Origin: Chitinispirillaceae bacterium
GTDB taxonomy: Bacteria; Fibrobacterota; Chitinivibrionia; Chitinivibrionales; Chitinispirillaceae
DNA length: 18,292 nucleotides
Assembly: GCA_016932075.1 (NCBI GenBank)
Contig: JAFGDP010000038.1
Span: 1-18,292 of the forward strand
Direction of reading: 5' to 3'
Below are positions 7,572 through 15,061 of this stretch, piece by piece. Position numbers and translations under genes: made by a program. Under the pieces are notes generated by a model that was not told where the DNA came from, made no database searches, and saw only the letters and a program-made list of their open reading frames with translations. The first letter of the stretch is position 1, and every line of letters starts with the position of its first letter.

Positions 7572-7945
7572 GAGAAAAAAAACGAATCGAAGCATTTGTA
7601 AAACAGCCATATAAATCATATACTTACCGGGCAGGGGAAAAACGTTGACCGAAAAAAAAGCGAATTCCTTTTCAAAATCGTGTTTTTCATTGCCCGCACA
7701 ACGCCTATGACCGGCAACAATCATTAAAATACCGGCATATTATGTGACCGATACCGTCATTCCCGCTTTCCTTCGTACGGTATAACCTGTTGACCAGAAT
7801 GTTTACTTTAGTAAACGTTTTTCGCTTTTACCTGACCCTATTTCACGTTTCCTACTTATATTATGGATACCTGAAAAACTGATCCGGTTGCGTGATGATC
7901 CGGTCTATCAATTTGTTTGTGCCTTTTTTCCCCGGGGAGGACTCC
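7572..7945. other. Non-coding region between fimbrial promoter and hydrolase gene
   Basis: This AT-richer stretch separates the divergent fimbrial and glycan-degradation genes. It has no convincing gene: a short - strand frame at 7539-7724 lacks a ribosome-binding site and overlaps the promoter. The recognisable element is the dyad at 7798-7819. I found only weak -10-like boxes (around 7857-7864) without a good -35 for the hydrolase gene, so its promoter remains unlocated or needs an activator. Confidence 0.5.
7798..7819. promoter_or_regulatory. Operator-like dyad upstream of the GH2 gene
   Basis: GTTTAC and GTAAAC form perfect arms at 7801-7816 around TTTA, and the symmetry extends to 22 bp with one mismatched pair. 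Short A/T-rich dyads of this size upstream of sugar-hydrolase genes are often sites for LacI-family or similar regulators. No regulator gene is next to it. Confidence 0.45.
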
Positions 7946-10516
7946 TTGAGAGCGCTATATGCAACAACTGTCCTGCTTGCCATCTGTATTCACGGCCTGC
8001 CTGTAATCGCTCACGCCGCGCCCTATGTCCCGCAGAACTCCAACAGAGTCGAGATCGAGCTTGACACCGGATGGCTGTATAATCCGAGCGATGTTTCGAA
8101 CGGCCAGTCAACCTCGCTCAATGAGAGCGGGTGGACAAGGGTGTGCGTGCCGCACGCGAACGTGATTACCAAGCATGCGTTTCAGAGCGAGAGCGCGTTC
8201 AGGTTCATCTCCTGGTATAGAAAACATTTCACGCCTCCTGCCTCCCAGAACGGCAGGCGTTTTTATCTGGAATTCGAAGGCGTGTCGATCAATGCGACCG
8301 TGTACGTTAACGGACAGCAGGCGGGATCGCACCGGGGCGGGTATACGCCCTTTACCATTGACATCACGGACCGGGTCACCACTGGCCAGGACAATCTCAT
8401 TGCGGTGCGGGTCGATTCGCGGCAGCAGTCGAGCGTTCCTCCCGAGGGCGGACGGCTCGACTTCATGATCTACGGCGGCATGGTACGGCCGGTGAATCTT
8501 ATTGTCACTGATCCGCTGCATGTTGAGTGGGTGTTTGCTTCGACACAAAATCCATCGCAGAGTGCGCCGTCCAACCCGACGGTCAACGTGAAAACACGGA
8601 TTGTTAACAACAGCGGTTCGGCAAAGACCTGCGCACTGGTAACGAGCGTGGTTGACCGGTCAAACACCGTGGTAGCGACCGTGTCGTCGAGCCAGAGCGT
8701 TCCGGCAAACGGCAGTTACGTATTCAACCAGACCACGCCCGCACTATCCAATCCCACACTCTGGGATATTCATAATCCCTATCTGTATACGGTCTATTCC
8801 CAGGTGCGCGACGGCTCCACGTATGTCGATGAATATACGGAGCGGATCGGAATCCGCTCCATCACCATGAACCGGACAAGCGGCGGATTCTATCTCAACG
8901 GCCGCGTCCTGAAACTCTTCGGCCTGAACCGGCACGAGACGTATCCGTACATCGGCCGAGCAGCGCCGAGGAGGTTGCAGCGCAAGGACGCGGACATTCT
9001 CAAATACGAGCTCGGCTGCAACACGGTCAGGACCTCGCACTATCCCCAGGCACCGGATTTCCTTGACCGGTGTGACGAGATCGGGCTTCTGGTGCTCGAA
9101 GAGGTGCCGGGGTGGATGCATATTGGCGATGCCGCGTGGAAAAATCTTGAACGGGAGGTGCTCGTTGACATGATTGTGCGGGACCGCAACCATCCGTCGA
9201 TTTTTACCTGGGGGGTACGCGTCAATGAGTCGCCGGACGACAACGCGTTTTACCGAACCATGAACGACTCGGCTCGGGCCCTTGACCCGACGCGGCTTAC
9301 CTGCGGGGTCAGGCGCTCGAACAGCGACCCGGCAACGAGCTTTCTTGAGGACATATGGACACAGAACTTTCTCGGCCCATCCAGCAACCCGCCCAACATG
9401 CCGGTTATCACCACGGAAGTGATCGGCCACGGGTTTCCAGTCAACTCGTTCAGCAGGGAAGATTCCCTGGTCGATCTTATCATTCACCATGCCAATGCCC
9501 AGAACCAGTCATTTGCACAGAGCAAATGGGGCGGTATGCTCGGCTGGTGTGCTTTCGATTACGCATCAAGCCACGACAACGCAGTGGTGAACAACGCGGG
9601 CCGTTATGTGTCGAACCACGGTATGGCCGACGTGTTCCGCATACTGAAATTCGCAGGGTATCTGTACCAGTCGCAGCGCGATCCATCGCGCTACGGCCCC
9701 ATGGTGCATATCTGCAACTACTGGCGCAGCGGTTCTCCGAAGCCGGTTTATGTCACTAGTAACTGCGACCAGGTTGAGCTTTTTGTTAATGGCTCCTCCG
9801 TGGGCAGAACCACTCCTTCGCAGTACACCTCGCTGCCCCATTCCTTTTTCCAATTCAACGCGTCCTGGTCGTCAGGCAACCTGCGTGCCGACGGCTACAT
9901 CGGCGGGTCCAAGGTGGCCAGCCACACCTGGCACACGCCGGGCGCGCCGACGAAAATAACGCTGACCCCTGATACCAGCACGATCTTTGAGAACGGCGAC
10001 ATGACGCGCGTCGTCATCATGGTGGGCGATGCGAACAATCCGTTCGTGCCCTACAACACCGCCTCTGTTACCATCTCGGTCACCGGTGCAGGGGATTTCA
10101 TCGGCGAATCGCCCATAGCCATGGAAAACGGGGTATCCGCCTTTTACGTGCGCTCCAGGGCGGGGCAGACCGGGACGATCACCAGCAATGCAAGCGCTTC
10201 CGGGCTGCCCACCGCTTCGTGCGTCATTACCGTCATTAAAAAACCGGGTGATGTCACCGGCATCCAACCGGCACGGACGCCATATGCAAGCACTCACCTC
10301 GAAAAACCATGGCGCCGCATTTTTCCCTATCAACGGTTTTCAGCTCCCGCATGGGCGGGGAACAATGCGACCATTTCCGTATACGACATCAGCGGAAAGC
10401 TGCTCCTCAAAAAAGATATGGAATGCCGTTCAATCGATTGCACAAAACTTGGGCTGGCGAGAAAAGTCCATATTGTGGAAATAACAAAAAGAACCACGAA
10501 CAACGGCACGAAGTAA
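7946..10516 (+). CDS. Secreted glycoside hydrolase family 2 (beta-galactosidase-like)
   Basis: This exported retaining glycosidase would remove beta-linked sugars such as galactosyl or glucuronosyl residues; the exact substrate is not visible. I prefer the TTG at 7946 (856 residues): GGGGAGG lies five bases upstream and translation begins at a signal peptide ending VIAHA-AP. The in-frame ATG at 7892 has no such site. Domains (numbered from the TTG): jelly roll about 40-190; Ig-like about 190-305; TIM barrel about 306-600 with NRHETYP near 328 and RTSHYPQ near 362. The predicted acid/base is E428 in GVRVNES and the nucleophile E491 in VITTEVIGHGFP, as in active family members. A DUF4982-like region and a further Ig/invasin-like domain follow to about 765. 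The last 45 residues (ISVYDISGKLLLKK and onward) resemble the sorting-type C-terminal domains of FCB-group secreted enzymes. Confidence 0.92.
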   Translation: MRALYATTVLLAICIHGLPVIAHAAPYVPQNSNRVEIELDTGWLYNPSDVSNGQSTSLNESGWTRVCVPHANVITKHAFQSESAFRFISWYRKHFTPPASQNGRRFYLEFEGVSINATVYVNGQQAGSHRGGYTPFTIDITDRVTTGQDNLIAVRVDSRQQSSVPPEGGRLDFMIYGGMVRPVNLIVTDPLHVEWVFASTQNPSQSAPSNPTVNVKTRIVNNSGSAKTCALVTSVVDRSNTVVATVSSSQSVPANGSYVFNQTTPALSNPTLWDIHNPYLYTVYSQVRDGSTYVDEYTERIGIRSITMNRTSGGFYLNGRVLKLFGLNRHETYPYIGRAAPRRLQRKDADILKYELGCNTVRTSHYPQAPDFLDRCDEIGLLVLEEVPGWMHIGDAAWKNLEREVLVDMIVRDRNHPSIFTWGVRVNESPDDNAFYRTMNDSARALDPTRLTCGVRRSNSDPATSFLEDIWTQNFLGPSSNPPNMPVITTEVIGHGFPVNSFSREDSLVDLIIHHANAQNQSFAQSKWGGMLGWCAFDYASSHDNAVVNNAGRYVSNHGMADVFRILKFAGYLYQSQRDPSRYGPMVHICNYWRSGSPKPVYVTSNCDQVELFVNGSSVGRTTPSQYTSLPHSFFQFNASWSSGNLRADGYIGGSKVASHTWHTPGAPTKITLTPDTSTIFENGDMTRVVIMVGDANNPFVPYNTASVTISVTGAGDFIGESPIAMENGVSAFYVRSRAGQTGTITSNASASGLPTASCVITVIKKPGDVTGIQPARTPYASTHLEKPWRRIFPYQRFSAPAWAGNNATISVYDISGKLLLKKDMECRSIDCTKLGLARKVHIVEITKRTTNNGTK

Positions 10517-10592
10517 AAAAGACAGGATATAAACCGGATCTACCCGGCCTGGGCATAATTTGTTTCAAGAATAATAGCATGTTTCTCTCTGT

Positions 10593-10605
10593 AGAAATCA
10601 TTTCT
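10593..10605. repeat. 13-bp palindrome between hydrolase and lipoprotein genes
   Basis: AGAAAT and ATTTCT flank a single central C, with TGT and ACA just outside in near-symmetric positions. It lies about 67 bp upstream of the putative lipoprotein promoter. A regulator site is possible; a terminator is unlikely because there is no U-run or useful loop. Confidence 0.3.
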
Positions 10606-10671
10606 CCACAGGACGAGCGCCAACCACCCGTGTAAGCATGTATTCATACGCTTTTTTGATCCTGCGCTTTT

Positions 10672-10700
10672 TTGAAACCGGACAGCCGGAATATTATTTT
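10672..10700 (+). promoter_or_regulatory. Putative promoter of the beta-helix lipoprotein gene
   Basis: TTGAAA (10672-10677) and TATTTT (10695-10700) are 17 bp apart. Transcription near 10707 would leave a leader of about 27 nt carrying the AAGGAGA site. This supports the ATG at 10734 over the upstream in-frame ATG at 10638. Confidence 0.45.
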
Positions 10701-10733
10701 CTGCGTTCCACCCACCTTATCAAGGAGACGCGC

Positions 10734-12548
10734 ATGAATTTCATCGGTTGCAGTATCCGTGCTTCTATCGTTTGTGCATCCCTGCTTCTCATCCTAGCAT
10801 CATGTACCGACAATCCTTTGGATACCGATGACGGCCCGGTTACCATCTCCGACTGCACGCTCTCCGGCACAAAGGTGTACGATTCGACGGGCGGGCCCTA
10901 CACGTTCACGTGCAGCAGGGTGTATGTGGAGGGAGACGTCACCTTCGGCCCAAAGGCGCAGGTCGTCATTACCGGCTATTTTGATATAAGGGGCAAACTC
11001 ACGATACTCGCCGGCGCCCGGGTCATGATGGCGGAAGGATCGTATTTGTGGGTCAACGGCGGAACGCTGACCATAAGCGGAACGCAGGCAGAACCGGTCA
11101 TGCTGAAAAACAACGCTGCCGGCACCTATTGGGGCCCGACCGATCGTGCGTACGGCGGCGTTACCTTTGCCTCTGACGCGAACGCCCTCTCTTCGATCAC
11201 CTGGTGCGTCGTCGATTCGGCGACCAACGGGATAACGAGCGACAAGGACGGGTTGAGCATCACCAACACCACGGTGCGCAACAGCAAATTGAACGGAATG
11301 ATCTTTTACGACAGCGGGCCAAAGGATTCGGCCTCTTTTGTCAACAACACCTTCGAGCGCAACGGTTCCACGGCGCAGTATTATCCGCTGGTCATAAACG
11401 CCGCTTTTCTGGTTCGGCTCTCCGGTACCGGCACCTTTACCGGAAATGTCAACCAGGCGATCAGGGTGGAGAGCACCGGGACCAGCGACTATGCCGACGA
11501 GTCCGGTACGTGGCGCAGACACGCCGTGCCGTACGTTTTCACCGACGGCTACGTTGCCATCGGCAACACCGACGGGGTCGCCATTACGATCCAGCCCGGC
11601 GCGCGGCTGCTTTTTACCGAAGACTCGTATCTCTGGATCAATAGAGGCAAGCTTGTCGCCGAAGGCACTGCGGCAGATTCGATTTTCTTCAAGAACGCCG
11701 AGGCCGGAAAGTTCTGGGGCAGCACGGATCCGTCGTATGGCGGCATTACCATTACCAGCAGCGCCAACACACAGACCTCCCTTGCCTACTGCGTGTTCGA
11801 CTCGGCGAAAAACGCCGTTTCGGTCGATCGCGACAAGCTGAGCATCACACATACCACGGTGCGCAATGCCCAGCATAACGGCATCATTTTTTATGAGTGC
11901 GGCCCGGTCGACTCCGCGCATTTCATAGGAAACACGTTTGTCGAAAATGGCTCCGGCACCGCCGATTATCCGCTGGTCATTGACGCGGCAACCATCACCC
12001 GACTGCCGGGGAGCGGCGTTTTTACCGGCAACTCCCAGCAGGCCATCCGGGTGGTCGGCCAGGGATCGAGCAACCATGTAACCGAAACCGGAATATGGAG
12101 AAAGCATACGGTCCCGTACGCTTTTACCGACGGGTATGCGTCAATAAATAATTCCAACGGCGTGACCATCACGGTTCAGCCGGGCACGCACTGCCTGTTC
12201 CAGCAGGACTCCTATATTTATGTCGGCGAAGGGACGCTCATCGCCGTGGGAACCGGCTCTGATTCGATTGTGTTCGAGAACCAGGTGGCGGGACAGCTGT
12301 GGGGTTTCGAAGGCGGGCTGCAGTTTTCCGAGGACGCGAGCACCACCTGCCGGGTCGAATACTGCCGGATTTCGTATGCCAAGGACAACGGGATCTTTCT
12401 CTATATGGCCCCGGTCACTGTTGCGAACTGCTCCATCGACCACAGTGAGGAGTACGGCATATACGCGTACAAGGCCAGCGCGAACGTAAACGTTGCGTCC
12501 ATCACCTTTACCGCCAACGGGAGCGGGCCAACGCTGTTTGAGGATTGA
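10734..12548 (+). CDS. Beta-helix repeat lipoprotein
   Basis: This is a 604-residue predicted lipoprotein of unknown function. The ATG at 10734 has AAGGAGA five bases upstream and starts a lipoprotein signal peptide with lipobox LASC, so Cys24 would be lipidated. A linker rich in Asp and Thr follows, then a long array of beta-strand and turn segments rich in G, N, T and S, typical of right-handed parallel beta-helices. Alternating NNTF, ITNTTVRN and SITWCVVDS segments look like helix rungs. A 195-residue unit recurs at an exact 585-bp period. Such folds occur in polysaccharide lyases, adhesins and surface proteins, but no catalytic cluster can be recognised. It lies 217 bp behind the secreted hydrolase on the same strand, so a role in glycan binding at the surface is plausible; this is inference. 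Confidence 0.85.
   Translation: MNFIGCSIRASIVCASLLLILASCTDNPLDTDDGPVTISDCTLSGTKVYDSTGGPYTFTCSRVYVEGDVTFGPKAQVVITGYFDIRGKLTILAGARVMMAEGSYLWVNGGTLTISGTQAEPVMLKNNAAGTYWGPTDRAYGGVTFASDANALSSITWCVVDSATNGITSDKDGLSITNTTVRNSKLNGMIFYDSGPKDSASFVNNTFERNGSTAQYYPLVINAAFLVRLSGTGTFTGNVNQAIRVESTGTSDYADESGTWRRHAVPYVFTDGYVAIGNTDGVAITIQPGARLLFTEDSYLWINRGKLVAEGTAADSIFFKNAEAGKFWGSTDPSYGGITITSSANTQTSLAYCVFDSAKNAVSVDRDKLSITHTTVRNAQHNGIIFYECGPVDSAHFIGNTFVENGSGTADYPLVIDAATITRLPGSGVFTGNSQQAIRVVGQGSSNHVTETGIWRKHTVPYAFTDGYASINNSNGVTITVQPGTHCLFQQDSYIYVGEGTLIAVGTGSDSIVFENQVAGQLWGFEGGLQFSEDASTTCRVEYCRISYAKDNGIFLYMAPVTVANCSIDHSEEYGIYAYKASANVNVASITFTANGSGPTLFED
11127..12548 (+). repeat. 585-bp tandem repeats inside the lipoprotein gene
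   Basis: Units start at 11127, 11712 and 12297; the spacing is 585 bp both times. Each opens with an aromatic-W-G codon triplet (YWG, FWG, LWG) and then a (Y/G)GG..(F/I) segment. The first two units are complete and share, in order, DKDGLSIT/DRDKLSIT, TTVRN, G(M/I)IFY, NTF, YPLVI, G.FTGN..QAIRV, a W(R/R)(R/K)H..PY.FTDGY block and DSYLWI/DSYIYV. The third stops after about 84 residues. Protein identity is high but the DNA has drifted. Confidence 0.85.
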
Positions 12549-12595
12549 GCCGGGATTCACGCGTCGGGCACGAGGCAGGCCGCATGCCGTGTAAC

Positions 12596-12612
12596 ACTGC
12601 CGCTGTGGCAGT
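12596..12612. terminator. Small hairpin between convergent genes
   Basis: ACTGCC and GGCAGT pair around a 5-nt loop in the 144-bp gap between the lipoprotein and the HD-GYP gene. There is no U-tract on either strand, so it is at best a weak or Rho-assisted 3' end. Nothing else recognisable lies in this gap. Confidence 0.25.
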
Positions 12613-12692
12613 TGGCAAGGAGCAGCCTAAACTGTAGTGCTCATTACCATTACAGGAGCACCTTCCTTTGCGAGTCCCCTGCTTCTTCCGCC

Positions 12693-13886
12693 TCAGGTCA
12701 CCAGTTCAAGGGAAATCCCGGTCTGCTTCGCGGTGTCTATAAGGATGGGCTTCACCTTCTGTTTGTTCTTTGTCTCATACAGGATTATCTGGGGATTTTC
12801 AAGGTCGCTTGGATTGTCCTTGGCCACCACGCCGTAATACCCGACGAGTTGGGGCGAGGGCGCATTCACTACCCGTATCCGCGCGCCTACGGGGTAGATG
12901 GGTATGATGGAAAGCAGCGCCTTGATGATCTCTGCGTTGAGCAGGGAGCCGCTCATACCCACGAGTATCTTGAGCGCTTCCTGCACCGGCTGCCGGTCGC
13001 ACCCCTCGTACGAACGCCCTGCAAGCAGCATGGTATAGGTATCGGCAACAGCGACGATCTCTGCAAAACGGTGGATCAGGCCTTTACGCTTGAAATCCTT
13101 GAGCGGAGGCAGGTTCTCGCCTTTGATACCGCGCGGAAAGCCGCTGCCGTCCTCCCGCTCATGGTGCTGCAGGGCGCAGGCGCTTGCCGTGGGCGGAATA
13201 GCATGGTTCTGCGACAGCATAATGTAGCCGAACACCGGATGCTGGCGGTACTGCTTCATCTCCTCTTCATTAAACGATTCCCGTGGTTTTCCAAGCAGTT
13301 CGCCGGGAAGGGCGATAAGCCCGAGATCATAATTGAGCGAGCCGATGCCAAGCTGGCGCATCTCCTCAACGGAATATTTGAATTTCCGTCCGATGCAGAG
13401 AGCGGCAATGGTCACGTTCATGGCATGGCTGACCAGACTCGGCTTGGCTTGCTGCATGGCTGAAAGGTTCAGCACCACCATGGGTTGCGCAGCAATCTCC
13501 TCGATGAACTGCTCCAGCGCTTTGACCATGCCGGTGTTCATGATGAATCGGGCAAGGTGGTGCCGGTTCTCCCGTATATATTGCTTGATGCCGGACACTC
13601 CTTTGTCCCTGAACTCATGGAGAGCGCCTGTCATCTCGCTGGAACAGGTCTCGATGGCGCCGGTCATGTCGCGCAGCGCCTGCTCTGAAACCGTGCCCTC
13701 AGGTACGATGTCCTCAGTACCCTCAACCCTGATCATGACATTGGTATAGCCCATCTCTTTGAGCTTGCTGCAATAGTGCTGCTGCAGACGCTGGCCCGCG
13801 GCAAGAAGGAGTTTGCCGGAAGGAAGGACAATCGACTCTCCGAGGACCATTGCCTCGTCGACATCGTTAATATGGTATCTGACCAT
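12693..13886 (-). CDS. HD-GYP domain protein with degenerate HD dyad
   Basis: Active HD-GYP proteins hydrolyse cyclic-di-GMP with a two- or three-iron centre in the cytoplasm. This 397-residue protein has an N-terminal region of about 135 residues, then the HD-GYP fold. Conserved positions retained are H154 (SHAMN), H216 (QHPVFGY), H241-H242-E243 and D282 (ADTYTML). The defining dyad is altered: where the family has HDIGK, this protein reads YDLGL (Y186-D187), and GYP is GFP (249-251). Loss of the metal-binding histidine suggests weak or no hydrolysis and possibly a sensor role. After the domain, about 70 residues (VGARIRVVNAPSPQ and onward) form a short beta-rich tail found in related proteins. 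Translation starts at the ATG at 13886 with only a weak ribosome-binding site. It is divergent from the FlgM-like gene. Confidence 0.9.
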   Translation of the reverse strand: MVRYHINDVDEAMVLGESIVLPSGKLLLAAGQRLQQHYCSKLKEMGYTNVMIRVEGTEDIVPEGTVSEQALRDMTGAIETCSSEMTGALHEFRDKGVSGIKQYIRENRHHLARFIMNTGMVKALEQFIEEIAAQPMVVLNLSAMQQAKPSLVSHAMNVTIAALCIGRKFKYSVEEMRQLGIGSLNYDLGLIALPGELLGKPRESFNEEEMKQYRQHPVFGYIMLSQNHAIPPTASACALQHHEREDGSGFPRGIKGENLPPLKDFKRKGLIHRFAEIVAVADTYTMLLAGRSYEGCDRQPVQEALKILVGMSGSLLNAEIIKALLSIIPIYPVGARIRVVNAPSPQLVGYYGVVAKDNPSDLENPQIILYETKNKQKVKPILIDTAKQTGISLELVT

Positions 13887-13977
13887 AGCTCATCTGACCG
13901 CCGCGGGCGGGAAAACAGGATTCGCCTTTCATGATGCCACTGCATGATGGATGGGGCGGGCTGGGCTGCACCCTATG

Positions 13978-14006
13978 ATTATACCCCTGTCTTCCGTTTT
14001 TCACAA
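13978..14006 (-). promoter_or_regulatory. Putative sigma-70 promoter of the HD-GYP gene
   Basis: On the - strand, TTGTGA (14006-14001) and a perfect TATAAT (13983-13978) are 17 bp apart. Transcription near 13971 would give a leader of about 85 nt, in which CATGATG occurs twice around 13930-13947. Confidence 0.55.
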
Positions 14007-14045
14007 TGGTTGTTTCACCCGATGCCGCACGCCGGCATAAACTTA

Positions 14046-14073
14046 TAAAGATTTTTTTCCGGTCTGACGATAG
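14046..14073 (+). promoter_or_regulatory. Sigma-28-like promoter upstream of the FlgM-like gene
   Basis: TAAAGATT (14046-14053) matches seven of eight bases of the flagellar sigma-28 -35 consensus TAAAGTTT. GACGATAG (14066-14073) matches six of eight of GCCGATAA. The spacer is 12 bp, one more than usual. The gene downstream encodes a protein resembling the anti-sigma-28 factor, which makes the match more meaningful. Confidence 0.45.
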
Positions 14074-14098
14074 TAGTACTAAGAAGTGCAAGGACGCA

Positions 14099-14124
14099 GG
14101 AACCGGAAGCACGATACCGGTTCC
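14099..14124 (+). repeat. Leader hairpin before the FlgM-like gene
   Basis: Perfect 8-bp arms GGAACCGG (14099-14106) and CCGGTTCC (14117-14124) enclose a 10-nt loop. With transcription from the sigma-28-like promoter this lies in the leader, 14 bp before the AGGG ribosome-binding site. No U-run follows, so it is more likely an mRNA structure or operator than a terminator. Confidence 0.45.
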
Positions 14125-14150
14125 GGTAACTCAAACCAGGGATGGACCTC

Positions 14151-14345
14151 ATGGCTGATTATCTTCCGGCTCCCTCAGCTATCCGTCGCGGCCGTTTCCT
14201 CTGGATGGCTGAACCTGCACAAAAAGAGTATCTGAACAGGCTCAAGGATAAGATCGAACAGGGCTACTACTTTTCCGATTCGGTTTTCAGGCAGATAGCC
14301 GAAGATCTGGCACCGCTCTATGTGGAATCGACCGGCGTGGAATAG
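14151..14345 (+). CDS. Small FlgM-like protein (anti-sigma-28 candidate)
   Basis: This protein has 64 residues from the ATG at 14151, which has AGGG nine bases upstream. An in-frame ATG at 14142 directly abuts that site and is less likely. It is charged, cytoplasmic, and has no signal or membrane segment. The C-terminal half, YLNRLKDKIEQGYYFSDSVF followed by RQIAEDLAPLY, resembles the FlgM pattern in which LK..I..G.Y precedes a helix containing IA; in FlgM this part binds and holds the flagellar sigma factor. It is shorter than typical FlgM (about 90-100 residues), and the N-terminal RRGRFLWMAEP stretch is not something I recognise. The sigma-28-like promoter supports the assignment, since flgM is often under sigma-28 control. 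No other flagellar gene is in the window, so function remains tentative. Confidence 0.6.
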   Translation: MADYLPAPSAIRRGRFLWMAEPAQKEYLNRLKDKIEQGYYFSDSVFRQIAEDLAPLYVESTGVE

Positions 14346-14500
14346 CCTGCTGCTTCAATCCTAAGCGACGGATAGATTTATTCCGTTACTCCTCGGCGAA
14401 TGCCGGCTGCTCGCCGTGTCGCCCTGCGCCCCTCGCCCTGCGCGCGAAACGTCAGGGAAGCATCGCCCCAGACCGCGGCACCTCCGGTGCGCAACCTGCT

Positions 14501-15028
14501 TCAGTACCGTGTGTCGGCAAACTCCACCCAGCCGCCGGCATTGACAAGCGCCTCATCGAACGGGCTCGTGCCAAACGCGACCTCCCGCTTTCCGTCATTC
14601 CATGAAAAAACGGCCTTTTTCGCTGCACGGTCGATTGCAGCTATTGTGCCGTTCCGGTCGGCGTTATTAAAAAGGTCGTCGATGGCCGCGGCGTCCAGTT
14701 CAATCGCGAGCATGCCGCCGTTGAACATGTTCTGCCGGAAGATCCGCGCATAGCTTTCGGCGAACACGCAGGTGATGTCGTTCACTTCGAGCGCCCAGGG
14801 AGCGTGCTCGCGCGACGAGCCGCAGCCGAAGTTGGCGCGCGTCACAATGACCCTGGCTTGTCCGCGCCACGGCCCGCGCGCATCAAATCCGTCAAGATGC
14901 AGGTCTTCGAGCAGATGAGGCTTCAGGGCGTCCTTCTCCACCTCGGTGAGATACTTCGCCGGAATGATTTCATCGGTATTGATGTCACTGCGGTCAAGAA
15001 ACAGGACAGGGCCTCCGAATGGTTTCAT
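14501..15028 (-). CDS. leuD: 3-isopropylmalate dehydratase, small subunit
   Basis: This 175-residue subunit is the swivelling domain that completes the active site of isopropylmalate isomerase, which converts 2- to 3-isopropylmalate in leucine synthesis. The substrate-binding signature GCGSSREHAPWAL lies at residues 68-80. DINTDEIIPAKYL (15-27) and the loop IFRQNMFNGG are also typical. It starts 33 nt after the leuC stop with AAGGAA seven bases before the ATG and is the last gene of the three-gene operon. Members of the same family act on related acids (homoaconitate, dimethylmalate), and neither leuA nor leuB is in view, so the exact substrate rests on family resemblance. The 155 bp beyond its stop, up to the FlgM-like gene, hold only a short hairpin (GCACC-TCC-GGTGC) without a U-tract. 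Confidence 0.92.
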   Translation of the reverse strand: MKPFGGPVLFLDRSDINTDEIIPAKYLTEVEKDALKPHLLEDLHLDGFDARGPWRGQARVIVTRANFGCGSSREHAPWALEVNDITCVFAESYARIFRQNMFNGGMLAIELDAAAIDDLFNNADRNGTIAAIDRAAKKAVFSWNDGKREVAFGTSPFDEALVNAGGWVEFADTRY

Positions 15029-15061
15029 GTTCGTTCCTTTCGTACAATACTCGGTCTGTCT

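Noticed and set aside
7539..7724. 61-residue open frame on the - strand upstream of the pilin
   Set aside because: No ribosome-binding site, it spans the perfect promoter, and the composition is not protein-like.
8744..9490. 248-residue open frame on the - strand opposite the GH2 gene
   Set aside because: It overlaps the catalytic domain of the recognised enzyme and shows no family pattern or start signal.
10638..10733. N-terminal extension of the lipoprotein from the ATG at 10638
   Set aside because: It would lie ahead of the putative promoter and bury the lipoprotein signal peptide; the ATG at 10734 has a strong ribosome-binding site.
10800..12107. 435-residue open frame on the - strand opposite the lipoprotein gene
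   Set aside because: It has no ribosome-binding site or domain pattern, and the + strand frame has a lipobox, exact repeats and a good start; this is a GC-rich shadow frame.
11127..12548. Mobile element or recent gene duplication suggested by the 585-bp repeats
   Set aside because: The repeats stay in frame within one gene, the DNA has diverged between copies, and no transposase or terminal repeats are present.
12612..13463. 283-residue open frame on the + strand opposite the HD-GYP gene
   Set aside because: The - strand frame carries conserved HD-GYP motifs; the + strand frame is a by-product of codon use.
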